Below, piece after piece: positions 44,029 to 54,098 of a stretch of 64,000 nt of DNA (position 1 is its first letter; each line of letters begins with the position of its first letter). The stretch is from Tiliqua scincoides (taxonomy: Eukaryota; Chordata; Lepidosauria; Squamata; Scincidae). The stretch lies in assembly GCF_035046505.1 (NCBI RefSeq), contig NC_089826.1, positions 5,954,536-6,018,535 of the forward strand. Reading direction: 5' to 3'. The notes beneath the pieces were generated by a model, which made no database searches, was not told where the DNA came from, and worked only from the letters and a program-made list of their open reading frames with translations. The position numbers and the translations under genes were made by a program.

Positions 44029-44149
44029 GATTTGTGTGCTTACAGGTACACTTGCACCAGACTACACTGTCCGTCATGGAGTTGGAGCACTACTCTGGGT
44101 GTACCACTCGGTTCACACTCAGTTCCATGTAGTTATTTTTGTATTTGCA

Positions 44150-44330
44150 TAAATCTCATTTTCATCTCATTTCAGGTATTGTTTATGCTCCACTTTTCCT
44201 TCCCAAAGAAACCCAAAGCAGCTAACAATAAACAATGGATGAAGCAATGGATGCGACACATCAAAACAAATGACAAAAGTCATTATATGTATGTACCAGC
44301 CCTTGAGCACACCCAACTTTCTCTGGCTTG
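44150..44330 (-). mobile_element. L2/BovB-like 3' tail, minus strand
   Basis: Gctccacttttccttccca then gcagctaacaataaacaatg is the reverse of the common reptile LINE/SINE 3' end (ttgttagctgctttgggttt). Confidence 0.5.
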
Positions 44331-46288
44331 TGCCCTCTAGTTGAGACACATCTCAATGAAAATGAGAAGTTGTGATCATCTCAATGGTAGACCATACTTT
44401 ACATTTTAGGCACCTTGTTAAAAATTAATCGCTGGTTTAGCAGTGCATCTCAAGAAGCCGGCTGGAGCCAAAACAGGTTTTTAATGTCATGTTTGCTTTT
44501 GTTATTGTTGAAAAGGATTTCAGTCCTGGATCCTAGACTGTGCAAATCCCCAAGGAGCTAGTTAAAAATGAGCAGACAAACTCATTTCAATTCTGTGCAA
44601 TTTTTCTTCTTATGTGTTTGATGAAAAGTTCTCCCTCCTTGTTGACATGAGCATTGAAATCCACAAAAAATGTGGGTCAGCTCTAGTGTAGATTCCCTGA
44701 TTTACACTGGGAGGGGGCTGGGGTGAGCTAAAAAAAAACGGCTTGCTTAGTTGGTGAGCTGCTAGAATAGCTAGCTAGTAAGATGAGGGTTGAACCAAGG
44801 GCTCCCTGGTTTACAACTCATACTTTTAGCTACTTCTTAAACCAGTTTTCTATGAATGAACAGGAGCATGTGCTCATGAACCCATCAAGCTATAGTACAA
44901 TCCTAGCAACTGTGAGCGACAATCCTAGTGACTGTATTATCAAGCTATAGTACAATCCTAGTTGATGTGAGGTTCATCTGAACCCTGAGGCAGGGGGGAC
45001 AGTGGACCCTTCAATGTGTCCAGGTTGTGAGGGAGCCTAATGCTGGGTCGAGGATTCCCCAGGAGGGCCCAGGAGACCCCCTCCCATGTCTCACCCCTGG
45101 GTGAGCAGCAGAAGCCAACTCCTCTTCAGCCCCCTCCCACTTATCAATAGCTTTCTTTCTAAGGTGCCTGCCTTATTTCAGGTGCTTGGAGGAAAAAAAA
45201 AATACTGTATTTCTAAATGTGACTTCTACTGCCGCTCTGTGCAGCCAAGACCTCCTGATGTTTGAGGTGGCATGCCAAATGCTAGCCCCCCCCATCTGAT
45301 GATGTGCCAGCCTCTCTATTCCTCCCGATCTCCAATGTTCTAGCTCAACACTCGCCTCCTCTATGCAGTATCTTTTCCTCTCTGTCTTTTCTTCCTTTTC
45401 CAATCCAGGGTGGAAAGAGAAGTAGGAACAGGCGAAGCAAGTAGGCCGGCAGAGACGCCCCCCCCCACGAAACTGCTGCCTTGAGGCAATTGCTTCAGTT
45501 AGCCTCATGGATGAGCGGGCCGTGGACCAGATTCATCCTGGGTGGTCTATTGGATGGACCAACAAGGTCCTTTTTGTGGCACCAACCGTGACCCAGAATA
45601 AGCACAAAACAAATGTTAAGCCGTAGAGCTGAATCCAATACTACATTCAACGGCATAGATATGCTGGGGACGGTCAATTCCTCCCCATAGCAGAGTCAAT
45701 TCCTCCACATAGCAGTTGTTCTCCATCTCCACTGGGGGTGATAGCGTTTACCTCTATCATGCTGCAAGGGCAGCAAAAGCAGCCCTCCTGCTTGTTCTGG
45801 CTCCCATGGATCCATTTCCAGGCTCAGGGAGGGAGGTGACTGCACAGGCGGGGGTGTGACACGATGCAGGGGGGTGTCATCTCATCATGTGGCCCTGGGT
45901 ACCCCCTCCCCAGCTATGCTACTGACTAGACCGAGTACTGAACGCTTAGTGATTTGATACTGCACACACATGGTGCATTGTTCTATGAGCTGAGCTGCTT
46001 ACTGTTCATAACAATCAGCAAAGTTATCTTTTGATCTTGATAAAGCATTGATTGCGAATAAGGGAGGGGATGGAGATGTTCGGCCACGTGTGCTGCCAGA
46101 GCCTCAGATAAGTGTTTACTCTGACATTTCAAGCCTGCCTGATTAGACACAGGTTCCTTCCCACTTTAGAAGATTAGGGTTGTTTACGCTTTTAAGCAAA
46201 GACAAAAACAACCCTGACATTCAGACCTGTCATGTGTTGCTTTTCTAGCCTTTTGATGTCAAGTTTGGTTTTTTTTTTTTTAATATAC
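44331..46288. other. Mostly unassigned
   Basis: A small duplication, aagctatagtacaatcctag, occurs at 44889-44908 and 44942-44961. 45840-45925 resembles the right end of a MITE (ccagctatgctactgac). There is no exon or RNA gene. Confidence 0.4.
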
Positions 46289-46373
46289 AGTATATATATA
46301 TATATATATATACTGTTTTTAACATACAGTTTTTTAAAATATACAGTTTTTAATATAAAGTTTTTAATATACA

Positions 46374-46449
<76 letters not shown>
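46289..46449. repeat. (TA)n microsatellites around a short ATACAGTTTTTA tandem
   Basis: (AT)n at 46290-46312 and about 35 units at 46379-46449. Between them atatacagttttta-type units repeat about four times, which suggests the long (AT)n grew from this minisatellite. Confidence 0.9.
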
Positions 46450-46450
<1 letters not shown>

Positions 46451-46839
46451 CCATTATGCAGGGACTGAAGAGAAAGAAAGAAAATTCAAATTAAACGGAG
46501 AATTGTGAAGGTTTTCAGGCTTCATCATCACCCATCCTTGATTACAAAATGATCCATGTCAATCATTTTAATAAGACACCACAAACTGGAATTGAAAAGG
46601 AAACGGTTGAAATGAATAAAAAGAATTTAAAGAGCAAAAAGTTTATTTATGGGGAAAAAAGTAGTGGGTAGCACCATTCATGGTTTTAATGCATCTTCAT
46701 AATGTGTTTGGTTGGTTTTACAGACAATCTAACTAAAAAAACAAATCTTGTTTTTCCTTGAATGGTTTTTGCAGGGTCAAGACCTCCCTGCTTTGCAGAA
46801 TTCCTTGCACAAATAATGTCACATATTGATTTCAGTTGC
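46450..46839. other. Unassigned
   Basis: AT-rich; no element recognised. Confidence 0.4.
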
Positions 46840-46844
46840 CCTAA

Positions 46845-47120
46845 GTGGCGTCATCACATCACTAGACCAGATAGCTGTGTACCACTGTGACATCAACCAG
46901 TTTCCTATACAATCTTTGGCTTGATGGGGTCATCTCTGTGACCTGTGGCTTTACACGGTTTGTGTCACCTGGTGCGGAAGGCCAGTGCATCACCCTCAGG
47001 ATAGATCTCCTACCATGCAGTGATGCACCAATGCCCCACTCCTGTTGGTTTTTTGGCTATAACTTTTGAAAGAATAGAAATATTTTATTATGGTTTGCCT
47101 CACTGCATTCCTCGTGAAAT
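46845..47120. mobile_element. hAT MITE, CAGTGGCGTCACTA family, right end missing
   Basis: The left end taagtggcgtcatcacat, then tgtgtcacctggtgcggaag, ttttttggctataacttttg and cattcctcgtgaaatta. It is cut at its right side by the LINE-B fragment at 47124. Confidence 0.65.
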
Positions 47121-47123
47121 TAT

Positions 47124-47152
47124 AAGAACATAAGAACAGCCCCACTGGATCC
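47124..47152 (-). mobile_element. LINE-B 3' terminal fragment, very short
   Basis: Only ataagaacataagaacagcc and ccactggat, ending abruptly. Confidence 0.6.
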
Positions 47153-47164
47153 CAGTTCAAATAG

Positions 47165-47356
47165 TCCCCAAATGATCCCAGAGGTCAAATAGTCGCCCTC
47201 ATGCTAAGAGAAGTTGCATCGGGCCAGTGCGGGCTCCAACAAATCTCCAGAGGGCCAGAGGCTCATTGGAGGCTGGGGGCTCCCTGAAGGCCGCATTGAG
47301 AGGCCTCGAGGGCTGCAAGTGGCCCCAGTGCCGGGGTTTGTGCACCCCTGGTCTAG
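47165..47356. mobile_element. Partial hAT MITE, right half
   Basis: The same family as 38464-38924 (gaggtcaaatagtcgccctc, ggctccaacaaatctccaga, ccggggtttgtgcacccctg). The left half is missing. Confidence 0.75.
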
Positions 47357-47370
47357 GGGAAAGGCAGTAT

Positions 47371-47846
47371 TGGCAACCTTCAGTCTCGAAAGACTATGGT
47401 ATCGCGCTCTGAAAGGTGGTTCTGGCACAGCGTCTAGTGTGGCTGAAAAAGCCAATCCGGGAGTGACAATCCCTTCCACACTGGGAGCAAGTGCAGTCTG
47501 TCCCTGGTCTGTCTCCCTGGCTATGGGCCTTCCTTCTTTGCCTCTTAGCCTCAGAAAATCCCAAACAAGGTTGGCGCAAGAACACAGCCCTGCTTCACTC
47601 CGCTTCGGATGTCAAAAGGGTCTGATGTGGAGCCATCGAAGACAACAGTGCCCTTCATGTCCTTGTGGAAAGATCTGATGATGCTGAGGAGCCTGAGTGG
47701 ACATCCGATCTTGGGGAGAATCTTGAAGAGGCCGTCTCTGCTGACCAGGTCGAAAGCCTTTGTGAGATCTATGAAGGCTATAAAGAGTGGCTGTCATTGT
47801 TCCCTGCATTTCTCCTGCAGTTGTCTACCATATCAGTGGTGGACCT
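47371..47846 (-). mobile_element. LINE-A, internally deleted copy with 14-bp target duplication
   Basis: A perfect duplication, gggaaaggcagtat, flanks it (47357-47370, 47847-47860). On the minus strand an RT segment is followed directly by the C-terminal SEAKRQRRKAHSQGD region and the CCATAG-type tail. Everything between RT motif B and the C-terminal part, including the catalytic YXDD motif, is absent. The left boundary of the RT part is the 5' truncation. It is the only copy in the window that shows RT sequence. Confidence 0.9.
47562..47770 (-). pseudogene. LINE-A reverse transcriptase fragment
   Basis: On the minus strand the frame reads FIAFIDLTKAFDLVSRDGLF (RT motif A, with the first catalytic Asp in FIDLTKAFD), then KILPKIGCPLRLLSIIRSFH, MKGTVVFDGSTSDPFDI and GVKQGCVLAPTLFGIF (motif B). 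Motif C is missing because of the internal deletion. Upstream, stop codons near 47778 and 47820 break the frame. The motif A/B pattern suits I/Jockey-side non-LTR elements better than L1 or BovB. The clade needs a tree. Confidence 0.88.
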
Positions 47847-47903
47847 GGGAAAGGCAGTATATAAATAGTTAATGAATGAATGAATGAATGAATGAATGAA
47901 TGA
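47847..47903 (+). repeat. LINE/SINE tail with (GAAT)n
   Basis: Aaaggcagtatataaatagt followed by about eight GAAT units (47871-47903) is the continuation of an L2/BovB-like 3' end into which LINE-A inserted. Confidence 0.7.
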
Positions 47904-48519
47904 TAGTCTGCCCACATCCTCAGGATGAGCAATCCAAAAGGTGTCCCAAAGATCAGGATGGAACATTGGTCACATCTGGTGCTGTAATGATGATTGAGAC
48001 CATGTAACCTGCTGGCTGGATCTGAACTCCTATGGTCTCCAATGAGGACAAGAAGGTCTTTAAGGTATGAGGGTCCCATGTGAGTCATTAAAAGTTAGAA
48101 ATACCTTTTGAAGATCTAAGTGCATGGACAACGGCTGGGTAGCCTTGATTTGCAATTTCCTGCCCTGTATCGCTGACAAAAAGCCTTTTTGGTGAAAGCT
48201 TCTGAAATGTTTGAGAAGGAAGATTTTGCCCTCCTGCTAAAAACTATTAGCATTTTTGATATGTGAGTCCTGAACAAAACGTACATTTCTCATTAGGCGA
48301 GAGCAAGGGCCTCGGCGCAAGGCCTCGGTGGCATTGAACAAGCCTGACAAATGGGAGCTTAGGCTGGGATGGGAGGCAATTGTGCTGGCTGGCTTGACTC
48401 CGAGAACAGATAATTAGTGGAGTGTTGTTTTTGGTTCCTGCTTTGCATGAAATCTTGTTTTCACGCATAGCTTTGGTGAATTTATATAGGAGACAGTAAC
48501 ACAGGGAAGGAAGGAGAAT
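47904..48519. other. Unassigned
   Basis: No element recognised. Confidence 0.4.
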
Positions 48520-48850
48520 GCAGTGTGTGTTTTTCCGCCGGAGCAGGAATGCCCATGCAGGGGGTGGAACCAGGTGGGGGAGGGTGGAACAGAGGAGGGG
48601 TGGGCAGAACTTGGCAGTGGTGGGGCAGTGACGGGGCATGGAGGAGGGAGGATTCGGCCCAGGAGGGAGGTGGCAGGTTTGGCCAGCCAAATTCTGGTCC
48701 CCTTCCCAGGCCTGGATGAACTCAGACTTGCACCAGCGATCGAGCTGCCGCAGGTCCAAATTTACCCGTTGCGGCTGCTGGGGCTTACGCAGGACAAGGG
48801 GGCAAATGTCCCCTTACCCTGATAAGATGCCCAGCAACCAAATCTCCCCC
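48520..48850. mobile_element. GC-rich MITE fragment, CCCAATCCTGA family, minus orientation
   Basis: The complement shares ttggacctgcggcagctcg, tgcaagtctgagttcatcc and gaagggg with 35271 and 53085. The ends are not clear. Confidence 0.5.
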
Positions 48851-49261
48851 ATGGGATAAAGCAGTTTCCTCACATTCCTCACTACCGTGAAATATACATG
48901 AGAAATTCGCATAATAAATGACTGAGAGCCTGACTGAGAGTGAGGAGTAATAAATGAATGACTGAGAGTGACAAGTTATGGCTACTCACATGGGAAGTGG
49001 GTGATTTAAAAACCTGTTTAGAATCCTGAAGGGCTGCTCTCAACTGACCCTCTAAGCTGGGAACCTTTAAGAGAAGGGCTGAAGCATTGCCTCACCTCTT
49101 GCCTGAACTCCTCTACAAGGGGACAATTGTTGTGTCTAATGTGCACCAGTAGCCCTTTGCCAGAGGGAGGGAGCTATAACTTATTCGCTGCTGGCTGTGA
49201 TGCGCTCATCTCCCATTGTTCTAGCCCCCTGCCATCACATCAGACACCTAGGGGTGGGAGC
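48851..49261. other. Unassigned
   Basis: No element recognised. Confidence 0.4.
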
Positions 49262-50540
49262 AGAGGCGTCACTAGGGTTTGCGTCCCCCAGGGCAGGATG
49301 CCAGCGCGTCACCCCCCATGCAGTGGGCGGGGCAATACCCCAGGTGGTGGGCGTGGTGATGTACCATCACTCCGCCCCCACTGGATTTTGGCTGTACCTT
49401 TCGATAGAACAAAGATAGAACACATTCTGCATGAAATGACGCATTGATTGATATATAACATGATGGGATTATTCGTCCAAACTGTGATTTTAGTGATTTT
49501 GGTTGCTACATAAGAACATAAGAACATAAGAACAGCCCCACTGGATCAGGCCATAGGCCCATCTAGTCCAGCTTCCTGTATCTCACAGCGGCCCACCAAA
49601 TGCCCCAGGGAGCACACCAGATAACAAGAGACCTGCAAGGCCTCCTGGGAATTGTAGTTAAGAACATAAGAACAGCCCCACTGGATCAGGCCATAGGCCC
49701 ATCTAGTCCAGCTTCCTGTATCTCACAGCGGCCCACCAAATGCCCCAGGGAGCAAACCAGATAACAAGAGACCTGCAAGGCTTCCTGGGAATTGTAGTTA
49801 AGAACATAAGAACAGCCCCACTGGATCAGGCCATAGGCCCATCTAGTCCAGCTTCCTGTATCTCACAGCGGCCCACCAAATGCCCCAGGGAGCACACCAG
49901 ATAACAAGAGACCTGCAAGGCTTCCTGGGAATTGTAGTTAAGAACATAAGAGTAGCCCCACTGGACCAGGCCATAGGGCCATCTAGTCCAGCTTCCTGTA
50001 TCTCACAGTGGCCTCACCAAATGCCCCAGGGAGCACGCCAGATAACAAGAGACCTCATCCTGGTGCTCTCCCCTACATCTGGCATTCTGACTTAACCCAT
50101 TCCTAAAATCAGGAGGTTGCGCATACACATCATGGCTTGTACCCCATAATGGATTTTTCCTCCAGAAACTCGTCCAATCCCCTTTTAAAGGCGTCTAGGC
50201 TAGACGCCAGCACCACGTCCTGTGGCAAGGAGTTCCACAGACCGACCACGCGCTGAGTAAAGAAATATTTTCTTTTGTCTGTCCTAACCCGCCCAACACT
50301 CAATTTTAGTGGATGTCCCCTGGTTCTGGTATTATGTGAGAGTGTAAAGAGCATCTCCCTATCCACTCTGTCCATCCCCTGCATAATTTTGTATGTCTCA
50401 ATCATGTCCCCCCTCAAGCGTCTCTTTTCTAGGCTGAAGAGGCCCAAACGCCGTAGCCTTTCCTCATAAGGAAGGTGCCCCAGCCCCGTAATCATCTTAG
50501 TCGCTCTCTAGTCGCTCTGCTAGTGGTGTCACACACCCCG
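49262..50540. mobile_element. hAT MITE, CAGTGGCGTCACTA family, split by a LINE-B copy
   Basis: The left part (cagaggcgtcactagggttt, catgcagtgggcggggcaat, tttggctgtacctttcgata, ataacatgatgggatta) runs to about 49507. After LINE-B it resumes with gtggtgtcacacaccccggg at about 50523, which is the expected continuation in the complete family. The far right terminus is not recognisable. Confidence 0.75.
49508..50513 (-). mobile_element. LINE-B (CR1/L3-like) body with four tandem 3' UTR units
   Basis: On the minus strand a 121-codon open frame (50130-50495) gives the CR1/L3 ORF2 C-terminus: MITGLGHLPYEERLRRLGLF, RTRGHPLKL, FFTQRVVGLWNSLPQDVVLA, EEKSIMGYKP. Downstream the 3' UTR occurs four times with a 140-bp period (gccccactgga at about 49534, 49675, 49815, 49955), joined by the actacaattcccaggaagcc linker. 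It is the clearest case in the window of a coding body attached to a multi-unit 3' UTR. It is inserted in a hAT MITE. Confidence 0.93.
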
Positions 50541-51296
50541 GGGTTAACTTACTAACACCTTATTGCAGCAGCTCTCAAACTTTTAGCACAGGGACCCATT
50601 TTTTAGAATGACAATCTGTCCAAGACCCAACAGAAGTGATGTCATGGTGGAAGTGACATCATCAAGCAAATTAAAATAAATTACAAATAATTAAACTAAA
50701 ACAAATAATTAAATAAGGTGAAGCCAGCCCTGGTCCACCAAGTGAATTTCCTCTGCCTGCAATAACACCCCCTTCCAAAAACAGTCAGTTTTTCAGCCCT
50801 ACCCAGTGCCCAGTTCAATTGAAGAACTTCTGTTTAAACCAGATCACTCTCAGGATCCAACTGGCTTTGCAGATCTCAAAAAAGTTCACCTTATCAGCTG
50901 AATCCAGTTTAGTGAGGGGGAGAGGCTGGCTTCTGGAGCACTTGTTTAGCTCGAGGTGCAGAGGATCAGGACCATTCTGGTAGCCTTGTACTCTCCTTCA
51001 CCTGATCTTCCACACCAACCAAGGCATGTTTACTTACTCATGAGTAAACGCAACCTTGAGGCTTCGTTTCGCTTTCCATAGGGCTGAATACATTCATCTG
51101 CTTGGAGGGAGGAACTTCCTTCTCAGGTGTTTTTGGGGGGCTGCATTCATTGGATCAGGACCATTGTGGTGCTGTTGGATTCCTCTCAGCCGGCCCTTTC
51201 CGACGGACTAAGGCAAGTTCGCTTACCCACGCGTAAATGCACAATATGGCTCGCTTTCACTTTCCATATGGGATCCATGAACTTTTTGTTCTCCGG
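50541..51296. mobile_element. hAT-like element with an internal duplication
   Basis: It starts near 50568 with gcagcagctctcaaactttt, a typical hAT-MITE left end. Two related blocks follow: 50964-51090 and 51149-51275 share ggatcaggaccatt.tggt, actcatgagtaaa/cccacgcgtaaat, gcttcgtttcgctttccata/gctcgctttcactttccata. The right terminus was not found. Confidence 0.45.
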
Positions 51297-51503
51297 TTTT
51301 TTGGCCATAACTTTTGATAGACAGGAGATATTTCACTCTGGTTTTTTGTATTGCATTCCGCTCCAAATTCCACATCCAACAGTATATAATATGATGGGGT
51401 TACTTCTAACCACCGCGATTTTAGTGTGTCACCCCCCCAGTGCGCGTCAGCCCCCCGGTGCGCGTCACCTGGCGCAGCCCGCACCCCTGTAGCGATGCCA
51501 CTG
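51297..51503. mobile_element. hAT MITE, CAGTGGCGTCACTA family, left end missing
   Basis: Gttttttggccataactttt, atataatatgatggggttac, gtgtgtcacccccc and the right end gtagcgatgccactg. The left third is absent. Confidence 0.7.
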
Positions 51504-51606
51504 GGTGGGAGGAATGGATTGCCAGCTACTACCTCCTGGTCATTGCATGGCTTATCAGTAATGACGAATGACTTGGATTTGCAAATCCTCAGTTGGATTT
51601 GGAAAT

Positions 51607-51745
51607 CATAGAATCAGAGTTGGAAGGGACCTTCGAGGTCATCTAGTCCACCCCCTGCCTATATCAGAAAATCCTTCTAGAGCATCTCTAGCAGTTTTTT
51701 TTTGTCGAGCCTCTGCTTGGAGATCTCCAGTGAGGAAACAGTCAC
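51607..51745 (-). mobile_element. CR1 LINE 3' end
   Basis: Catagaatcagagttggaag, ggaccttcgaggtcatctag and ctctgcttggagatctccag are the reverse of a chicken-like CR1 3' end, as at 29636. Confidence 0.85.
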
Positions 51746-52014
51746 CAATTTCAAATAATTCAAGGAGGAAGCTCGCAATTTAGAGCTTAAAACGGACTCA
51801 CAATGATAGGTGCATTACAAAGTCACTGGACTCATCCACCAGTTCCTGAAGCTCTAAACATACACTTTGGGGCATCTGTGTAATTCTTGGGGCAGCAGCT
51901 GGTGCCCAGACCTTGGGCTAAAAAGTAGAGCTACATTTCAAGCCAGGCAATTACAAGTTTCAGCAATGTCACTACTTACCGGGAAGAGGTTAATTCAGTG
52001 GATTCTGCTTAGTC
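51746..52014. other. Unassigned
   Basis: No element recognised. Confidence 0.4.
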
Positions 52015-52160
52015 TTGGGCACTGTTGGTCAGTGGTTTAGAATGTGGCATGGTTAACTGGGAGATCCGAGTTCGAATCTGGCTTTAAATGGACTTTAGTC
52101 ATTTCCTCTGTCAGTTCCAGAGCTCACCAGTGTAAATCAGCATGTCCAATGTCTCACCAT
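52015..52160 (+). mobile_element. tRNA-derived SINE fragment
   Basis: A-box-like tggtcagtggtttagaatg and B-box-like gatccgagttcgaatctgg occur 30-40 bp apart as in tRNA heads. The body is diverged. Confidence 0.6.
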
Positions 52161-52322
52161 GCATTTTCTAACCACTTATAGTTCTGCACTTGAGAGAAAG
52201 TTCAAGGTCATGATGCCATTTCAAAGCTCTTGGATGCCAGTTTCTGGGGCTTGACCTAACCCAACAGAGTCTATTGAAATGATATTTTGCAAAGTCCCTG
52301 TAATGGGGCTCGCTCAGGTGGT

Positions 52323-52816
52323 TAAGAACATAAGAACATAAGAACAGCCCCACTGGATCAGGCCATAGGCCCATCTAGTCCAGCTTCCTGTATCTCACAG
52401 CGGCCCACCAAATGCCCCAGGGAGCACACCAGATAACAAGAAGACCTGCAAGGCTTCCTGGGAATTGTAGTTAAGAACATAAGAACAGCCCCACTGGATC
52501 AGGCCATAGGCCCATCTAGTCCAGCTTCCTGTATCTCACAGCGGCCCACCAAATGCCCCAGGGAGCACACCAGATAACAAGAGACCTGCAAGGCTTCCTG
52601 GGAATTGTAGTTAAGGACATAAGAACAGCCCCACTGGATCAGGCCATAGGCTCATCTAGTCCAGCTTCCTGTATCTCACAGCGGCCCACCAAATGCCCCA
52701 GGGAGCACACCAGATAACAAGAGACCTCATCCTGGTGCCCTCCCCTACATCTGGCATTCTGACTTAACCCATTCCTAAAATCAGGAGGTTGCGCATACAC
52801 ATCATGGATTGTACCC
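52323..52816 (-). mobile_element. LINE-B 3' end with three tandem 3' UTR units
   Basis: gccccactgga is at about 52347, 52488 and 52628 (140-bp period), with the same linker as other arrays. It continues into cctcatcctggtgccctccc and the end of ORF2 (atggattgtaccccat) before a 5' truncation. Confidence 0.92.
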
Positions 52817-53084
52817 CATTGGACGGGCTTTGGTCTTTGCTAACTGTGAGCATTGCCTCCCTGCCTGGCTGCGCTTTGCTTCGTTTTACATTGAATGATA
52901 CAGACAGCAACTTGCCAGAGATTTCCTGCCCAAATGAAAGGTGGTCATTAAGCGCGAGACTTAACATTCTGGCTTTATGAGCTTCCCTGCATGAGTCTTC
53001 CTTGACCTTGCTCTCGCTTGTTTGATCAGGAATTTTTTTTTCCTTGTTCTTCAGCTGTTACTGAGAGCACGATCCCAACTTGGG
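52817..53084. other. Unassigned
   Basis: No element recognised. Confidence 0.4.
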
Positions 53085-53695
53085 CTGCAACAACCAGGCT
53101 GTATCCAGCGCAAGGTAGTTGCCAGCTGGGGAGGCAACTCAGGATACGTTTTCCCCTTACCCCATGTCAAGCCCTAGCCACCCCTATGGCATTACTCAGA
53201 TCTGCACCAGCTATTTCACTGGTGCAAATCCAAGCAGCCTGTGTAAGGTTGACTGGACCAGGGACGAAGACGAGGGGTTGGATTCAACCTGAGCTACTGT
53301 GGACAATCCCATCCCAGGCCTGATCCACCTGATCTACGCCCAATCAACCTCCCGAACCTCGCTCCCCCACCCAAAAGGGCCGCCTCCCCACCATTGTTCT
53401 GCCCTCCTGCCATACTCTCCCACCCCCTGCACTGTCCTGCCTTGGAAAGCATGCACTCACCAGCACAGGGTCCAAATTCATCCTCCAGGAGCTGGCATGG
53501 GCCTCTGTGCCAGCCTCACCAACTTCCAAGGTGGCACAAACGTGCTTTATGGCATATTTGCAACACTCAGAGGTTGGCACAGGTGGCCTGCACAGGCTTA
53601 AGGCCAGGTATGGATTGCTCTGTAAGTCAATCTTTGGGTTGATTTGTTTTGATTATAGCAGTTAACATAAATAATGGCCCAATCCTATCACCTGT
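53085..53695. mobile_element. GC-rich MITE, CCCAATCCTGA family
   Basis: Ccaggctgtatccagcgcaa, ttttccccttaccccatgtc, cagatctgcaccagctattt, cctgatccacctgatctacg and a pyrimidine-rich centre match 35271-35806. It ends near aaggccaggtatggattgct, or continues to ggcccaatcctatca at 53676. Confidence 0.5.
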
Positions 53696-54098
53696 TGGCG
53701 TTCAGGGCGCTGGGCCATTGATGGAGTGTCTGCTACATCCAAAACACCAGCAGGAGACCAGGCCAGCCAGGAGAATTAAGTTAAGCACTGTGCCCCTGTA
53801 AATGGAACTGGAAGTCCTGCATTCCCAGGTTTCATGGTAGCTTACAAGGAGCACATTAATTAGGAGAATGACCTGCTTCTTGCTTAAGGAAGCAGACCAG
53901 GGCAGCTTGAAATGGCAGCAGGCTGGAGGGAGGCAGTAGGTGGAAAAAGGTACCCTAAATCTGCTGCCTGCTCAGAGCCCTTTGCAATCTGCCACTGGAT
54001 GCAACCTCCATCCGGTGGCTCCAAGTATTCTGCGAGAGCTTCTTCCCTTGTAAAGACTGGGGCACTTGTGCTTTTATGTGACGTCCTTTTCTGCAACT
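53696..54098. other. Unassigned
   Basis: No element recognised. Confidence 0.4.

Noticed and set aside
46232-46468. Open frame across the (TA)n run
   Set aside because: It translates a microsatellite into alternating Tyr-Ile and is not a gene.
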